Assembly: GCA_002331575.1 (NCBI GenBank)
Contig: DCZG01000151.1
Coordinates: 4,896-29,863 of the forward strand
Reading direction: 5' to 3'
DNA length: 24,968 bases
Source: Atopobium sp. UBA2090
Lineage (GTDB): Bacteria; Actinomycetota; Coriobacteriia; Coriobacteriales; Atopobiaceae
Part shown: positions 21,860 through 24,968 of the stretch, piece after piece
Position numbering within the stretch: the stretch's first letter is position 1
Layout: each line of letters starts with the position of its first letter
Program-made: the position numbers and the translations under genes
Notes under the pieces: generated by a model
What the model was told of the DNA's origin: nothing
Database searches by the model: none
The model's input: the letters and a program-made list of their open reading frames with translations, nothing else

Positions 21860-22660
21860 GTGGATGCACTCTCCAAGCTGCCCGACGAGATGAGCGAGCT
21901 CATCGACAGCTTCATGGCCCACGCTGTCATCGGAGACACCACGGTTGGCCTCACGCAGTACATCTTCTGGATGGGCGTCGCAATCGTTCTCCTGCTCGTT
22001 GTCCTCCTCGTCTTCAAGAAGAAGCAGTCGGAGAGCCTCGTCCCGCAGGGATTCTTCGTGAACGCCGTCGAGTACGTCGTCGAGTTCGTGCGGGATGACG
22101 TCTGCAAGGGCCTGCTCGGCGACACCTGGCGCGTGCACTTCCCATTCCTCGCCGCGCTGTTCTTCTTCATCCTCTTCAACAACCTCGTCGGTATCATCCC
22201 TGGTTGCCACCCCGGGACGGGCACCATGGGCGTCACCGCGGCGCTCGCCCTCTGCTCCTTCGTGTACTTCGTCTTCTATGGTTGCAAGCGCAAGGGCGTC
22301 GGTGGCTACGTCAAGAGCCTCGCGCCCTCGGGCGTTGCCTTCCCGATTAACATCCTCGTCGCCATCATCGAGGTCTTCTCGACGTTCCTGCGCCCCATCA
22401 CGCTTGCCATCCGACTCTTCTGCAACATGTTCGCCGGCCACATCGTCATGGGGACCTTCGCGATTCTGGCTTCGCTCTTCTTCGAGCCGCTCCTCCAGGG
22501 CGTCACCGCCTCGGCGGTCGCGGGCGCGGGCGTGTCCGTGTTCTGGGTTCTGCTCCTCATCATCATCTATCTCGTGGAGATACTGGTCGCCGTGATTCAG
22601 GCCTATGTCTTCACGCTGCTTTCCGCCGTCTACGTCCAGCTCGTCGAGCAGGAGGAGTAG
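21860..22660 (+). CDS. atpB: ATP synthase F0 subunit a
   Basis: Subunit a holds the two half-channels that lead protons to and from the c-ring. The 266-residue product is strongly hydrophobic with five or six membrane helices. The essential arginine is Arg185 in LAIRLFCNMFAGH (equivalent to E. coli Arg210). Gln247 in AVIQAYVFTLL matches the conserved Gln on the last helix. PFLAALFFFILFNNLVGIIPG is the typical central motif. GTG 21860 is used, with GGAAGGA six bases upstream; ATG 21863 is an alternative one codon later. The c-subunit gene follows 94 bp later. Confidence 0.97.
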   Translation: MDALSKLPDEMSELIDSFMAHAVIGDTTVGLTQYIFWMGVAIVLLLVVLLVFKKKQSESLVPQGFFVNAVEYVVEFVRDDVCKGLLGDTWRVHFPFLAALFFFILFNNLVGIIPGCHPGTGTMGVTAALALCSFVYFVFYGCKRKGVGGYVKSLAPSGVAFPINILVAIIEVFSTFLRPITLAIRLFCNMFAGHIVMGTFAILASLFFEPLLQGVTASAVAGAGVSVFWVLLLIIIYLVEILVAVIQAYVFTLLSAVYVQLVEQEE

Positions 22661-22754
22661 CGGCTCCATCGTGGCAACCCGCGGGCGATTGCCCGCTCGT
22701 GCGTCGTTCGGTTAAAGTCGCCCGGGAGGTCGGGCGAATGGCAAAGGAGGAACT

Positions 22755-22946
22755 GTGAACGTCATTGGATATGCTCTCGGTGTCATTGGTGCGGGCATCG
22801 GCATCGGGCTTGCCGCCTTTGGTGCAACCACCTCCATGGCACGCCAGCCTGAGGTCCAGGGTCGTCTGTTCACGATCTTCATTCTGGCTTCCGCGTTCGT
22901 CGAGGCGCTCGCCCTTATCGGCTTCGTCGTCGTCCTCATGCAGTAG
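22755..22946 (+). CDS. atpE: ATP synthase F0 subunit c
   Basis: Subunits c form the rotating membrane ring. The 63-residue hairpin has the Gly-rich helix one (GAGIGIGLAAFG), the polar loop MARQPE at residues 28-33, and helix two with the ion-binding Glu50 in AFVEALALIGFVV. The residue after the glutamate is Ala, not Ser/Thr, and helix one lacks the Gln of sodium-type rings, so protons are the likely coupling ion. It is shorter than most c subunits (70-90), mainly because the N-terminus is about ten residues shorter. GTG is the start, with AAGGAGG at 22744-22750. Confidence 0.95.
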   Translation: MNVIGYALGVIGAGIGIGLAAFGATTSMARQPEVQGRLFTIFILASAFVEALALIGFVVVLMQ

Positions 22947-22989
22947 GCACCTTGGACAACGTAGACGAAACGCTCGGTTGGAGGCACGT

Positions 22990-23598
22990 ATGAACAGCAA
23001 GATGAACAGGCTCAGGGTCGTCGGCGGCGCATCCGTCGCGGCGCTCGCCGCCTCCGCGCTCGTGCCTACGACGGCTCTGGCGGCATCGACGAGTGGCGCT
23101 GACCTGCTGATTCCCAAGCCCGCAGAGTTCATCCCGGCTCTCGTCGCCTTCGTGATCATCTGGGTCATCATGGCCAAGGTCGCCTGGCCATCCGTCCTCG
23201 GCATGATGGACAAGCGCCAGCAGAAGATCAAGGACGATCTCGATGCCGCCGCTGAGTCCAAGGTCAAGGCCGCGGAGGAGGCAAAGGAGTACGAGGCAAA
23301 GCTTCTCAGCGCGCAGAAGGAGGCCGATGCCATCGTCGCCCAGGCGAAGAAGGAGGCCGAGGAGGAGCGCTCGCAGATTCTCGCCAAGGCTCAGACCGAC
23401 GCCTCGGACATCGTCGCCAAGGCTCGCGGCGTCGTGGACTCGGAGCGCAAAAAGGCGATGATCGAGCTCTCGAGCTCCGTCGTCGACCTCTCGGTGGACA
23501 TCGCCGGCAAGATTATCGGCAACGACATGAGCGACGAGGAGCAGCGCAAGCTCGCTGAGAAGTATCTCGCGGAAGTGAGCACCCCAAATGAGCGCTAA
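22990..23598 (+). CDS. atpF: ATP synthase F0 subunit b with signal-peptide-like N-terminus
   Basis: Subunit b is the outer stalk that links F0 to F1. The 202-residue product has an N-terminal stretch (MNSKMNRLRVVGGASVAALA, then ALVPTTALAAS) with positive charges, a hydrophobic core and an AxA-type cleavage site near residue 31, like a secretion signal. The usual single membrane helix then follows at ~48-66 (IPALVAFVIIWVIMAKVAW). After it comes the long charged helix (residues ~70-185, many Glu/Lys/Ala) and a C-terminal IIGNDMSDEEQRKLAEKYL. The start ATG follows GGAGG. The stop overlaps atpH by 11 bp, indicating translational coupling. The identity is certain; cleavage is inference. Confidence 0.95.
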   Translation: MNSKMNRLRVVGGASVAALAASALVPTTALAASTSGADLLIPKPAEFIPALVAFVIIWVIMAKVAWPSVLGMMDKRQQKIKDDLDAAAESKVKAAEEAKEYEAKLLSAQKEADAIVAQAKKEAEEERSQILAKAQTDASDIVAKARGVVDSERKKAMIELSSSVVDLSVDIAGKIIGNDMSDEEQRKLAEKYLAEVSTPNER

Positions 23599-24061
23599 CC
23601 ACGGCGAGGACGAGAAGATCGAGGCCTATACGAGGGCACTCATGGAGGCTGCTCGCTCCGAGGGCAGGTCGAACTCCGACCTCGTGCAGTGGCAGCATGC
23701 CAAGAAGTTCTCTCCCGAGGTGCTCGAGACCCTGAGCGCCATGCACCAGGACGATGACCTCGATCTCATCGACAAGGTGGCAAGGCACTACAAGGAGCTT
23801 CTCGACTCCGAGGACTCGACGGTCTCGGTCACCGTGACCACCGCGGTCCCCATGGACGACGCCCTCCGCGAGAAGGTGCGCGCCAAGACCGAGAAGGACC
23901 TTGGGGCACCGGTTTACCTCGTAGAGCGCGTGGACCCCTCGATCATCGGGGGCGTCATCCTGGAAGCACGCGGCAAGCGCTACGATGCGTCCGTGCGAGC
24001 ACAGCTAGCCAACATCAGGAAGACGCTCTCGTCGACCTTTATCGGGAGTGATGAGCAATGA
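23588..24061 (+). CDS. atpH: ATP synthase F1 subunit delta
   Basis: Delta caps the F1 head and binds the end of subunit b. The product has 157 residues, about 20 fewer than typical (E. coli 177). The N-terminal helical domain (AYTRALMEAARSEG to ~residue 70) looks shortened. The C-terminal domain is normal: VTVTTAVPMDDALREKV, LVERVDPSIIGGVILEARGKRYDASVR. It overlaps atpF by 11 bp and atpA by 4 bp (ATGA), so the three are translated in a coupled manner. No strong ribosome binding site stands before its ATG, consistent with coupling. Confidence 0.95.
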   Translation: MSANHGEDEKIEAYTRALMEAARSEGRSNSDLVQWQHAKKFSPEVLETLSAMHQDDDLDLIDKVARHYKELLDSEDSTVSVTVTTAVPMDDALREKVRAKTEKDLGAPVYLVERVDPSIIGGVILEARGKRYDASVRAQLANIRKTLSSTFIGSDEQ

Positions 24062-24968
24062 CAGACAGCACGACCAATCCCGATAAGACGGGAATCAGCT
24101 CGACGAAAATCATGGACACCCTGCGCGACCAGCTCGACTCCATCGGAGCCATGGTCGATCTCCAGGAGGCGTCCGTGGTCAGCGAGGTCGGCGACGGTAT
24201 CGCCCGCGTGACTGGCCTTCGTACCGCCATGGCTGGCGAACTCCTGCAGTTCACGAGCAGCAGCACCGGTCGAAGCGTGTACGGTCTCGCCCAGAACCTC
24301 GACGAGGACGCTGTAGGCGCCGTCCTCTTTGGTGATGTCGACGCCATCAGGGAGGGTGACGAGTGCCGCACGACTGGCCGCGTCATGGACATCCCCGCTG
24401 GTCACGCCATGCTCGGCCGCGTCGTCAACTCCCTCGGCCAGCCCATTGACGGCCTCGGTCCCATCGACACCTCGCATCGTCGTCCGATTGAGTTCAAGGC
24501 TCCCGGCATCATGGAGCGCCAGCCAGTCTGCGAGCCGGTCCAGACGGGTCTCATGGCGATTGACGCCATGGTCCCCATCGGCCGCGGGCAGCGCGAGCTC
24601 ATCATCGGCGACCGCAAGACGGGCAAGACGTCCATCGCCATCGACGCCATCGTCAACCAGCGCGAGACCGACATGATCTGCATCTACGTCGCCATCGGCC
24701 AGAAGGCTTCTTCCATTGCCCGCGTGGCAGGCGATCTGCAGAAGCACGGTGCCATGAGCTACACCACCATCGTGGCGGCTACTGCTTCGGATTCCGCTCC
24801 CCTGCAGTACATCGCACCCTATGCCGGTACCGCACTGGCCGAGTACTTCATGAGTCAGGGCAAGAGCGTGCTGATCGTTTACGACGATCTGTCCAAGCAT
24901 GCAGTGGCCTACCGTGCCATTTCTCTGCTGCTGCGCCGCTCTCCGGGCCGTGAGGCTTACCCCGGCGA
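24058..24968 (+). CDS. atpA: ATP synthase F1 subunit alpha (3' end outside window)
   Basis: The alpha subunit binds non-catalytic nucleotide in the F1 head. The window holds about 303 of ~510 residues. The N-terminus (GISSTKIMDTLRDQLDSI) matches the family; GQPIDGLG and the P-loop GDRKTGKTS (Lys in place of the more usual Gln before TGKT) follow. VAIGQKASSIARV and YDDLSKHAVAYR are typical. Start ATG 24058 overlaps the delta stop. Codon use changes abruptly: before ~24,690 leucine is nearly always CTC and valine GTC; after ~24,724 all eight leucines are CTG and there is no GTC. The protein sequence stays in frame and family-like, so the gene is intact but probably mosaic in origin, or the assembly joins two strains here. 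Confidence 0.95.
   Translation, partial: MTDSTTNPDKTGISSTKIMDTLRDQLDSIGAMVDLQEASVVSEVGDGIARVTGLRTAMAGELLQFTSSSTGRSVYGLAQNLDEDAVGAVLFGDVDAIREGDECRTTGRVMDIPAGHAMLGRVVNSLGQPIDGLGPIDTSHRRPIEFKAPGIMERQPVCEPVQTGLMAIDAMVPIGRGQRELIIGDRKTGKTSIAIDAIVNQRETDMICIYVAIGQKASSIARVAGDLQKHGAMSYTTIVAATASDSAPLQYIAPYAGTALAEYFMSQGKSVLIVYDDLSKHAVAYRAISLLLRRSPGREAYPG

Overview
The window is about 25 kb of high-GC, densely coding actinobacterial chromosome. The gene content points to an anaerobic, host-associated member of the Coriobacteriia (Olsenella/Atopobiaceae-like), by inference only. The pointers are sugar-PTS uptake, fused housekeeping enzymes (FolP-FolK, PrmC-TsaC), an L31 with a long Ala/Lys/Glu tail, strong use of CTC/GTC codons, and the linkage rpmE ... 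prfA-prmC-rpiB-glyA-upp-atp. No tRNA, rRNA, CRISPR array, phage or transposase gene was seen.

Layout. Positions 1-2725 (+): the 3' end of a sirtuin gene, then a fused dihydropteroate synthase/HPPK gene that overlaps a degenerate biotin-ligase-fold gene. Convergent coaX (-) ends with its stop codon abutting that gene. Positions 3512-4188 hold no convincing gene but a dense set of tandem and inverted repeats. Positions 4189-9816 form a sugar module: a GntR/UTRA repressor gene divergent from a GH1 phospho-beta-glycosidase and separate IIC, IIB and IIA PTS subunits of the lactose/cellobiose family, followed by manA. The divergent spacer is AT-rich and carries a plausible promoter and operator. 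Imported phosphorylated beta-glycosides would be cut to glucose plus a 6-phosphosugar; ManA links mannose-6-P to fructose-6-P.

Positions 9974-15044: rpmE (+) converges, through a strong bidirectional terminator, on a minus-strand block. The block holds a trigger-factor-like protein lacking most of the usual N-terminal half, a single-pass membrane protein of unknown function, an AqpZ-type aquaporin, and a zinc-ribbon/transmembrane protein built like TcaA/YvbJ. Positions 15276-20628 (+): prfA, the prmC-tsaC fusion, rpiB, glyA and upp. Positions 21170-24968 (+): the ATP synthase operon atpI-B-E-F-H-A, cut by the window end inside atpA.

Most of the window is ordinary housekeeping sequence, and no complete new system is evident. 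Points deserving a second look: an abrupt codon-usage switch inside atpA near 24,690-24,724; the structured repeat region 3547-4019; the BPL-fold protein lacking the biotin-ligase signature residues; the trigger-factor-like/membrane protein pair; a signal-peptide-like N-terminus on ATP synthase subunit b; and strong hairpins inside the PTS operon.
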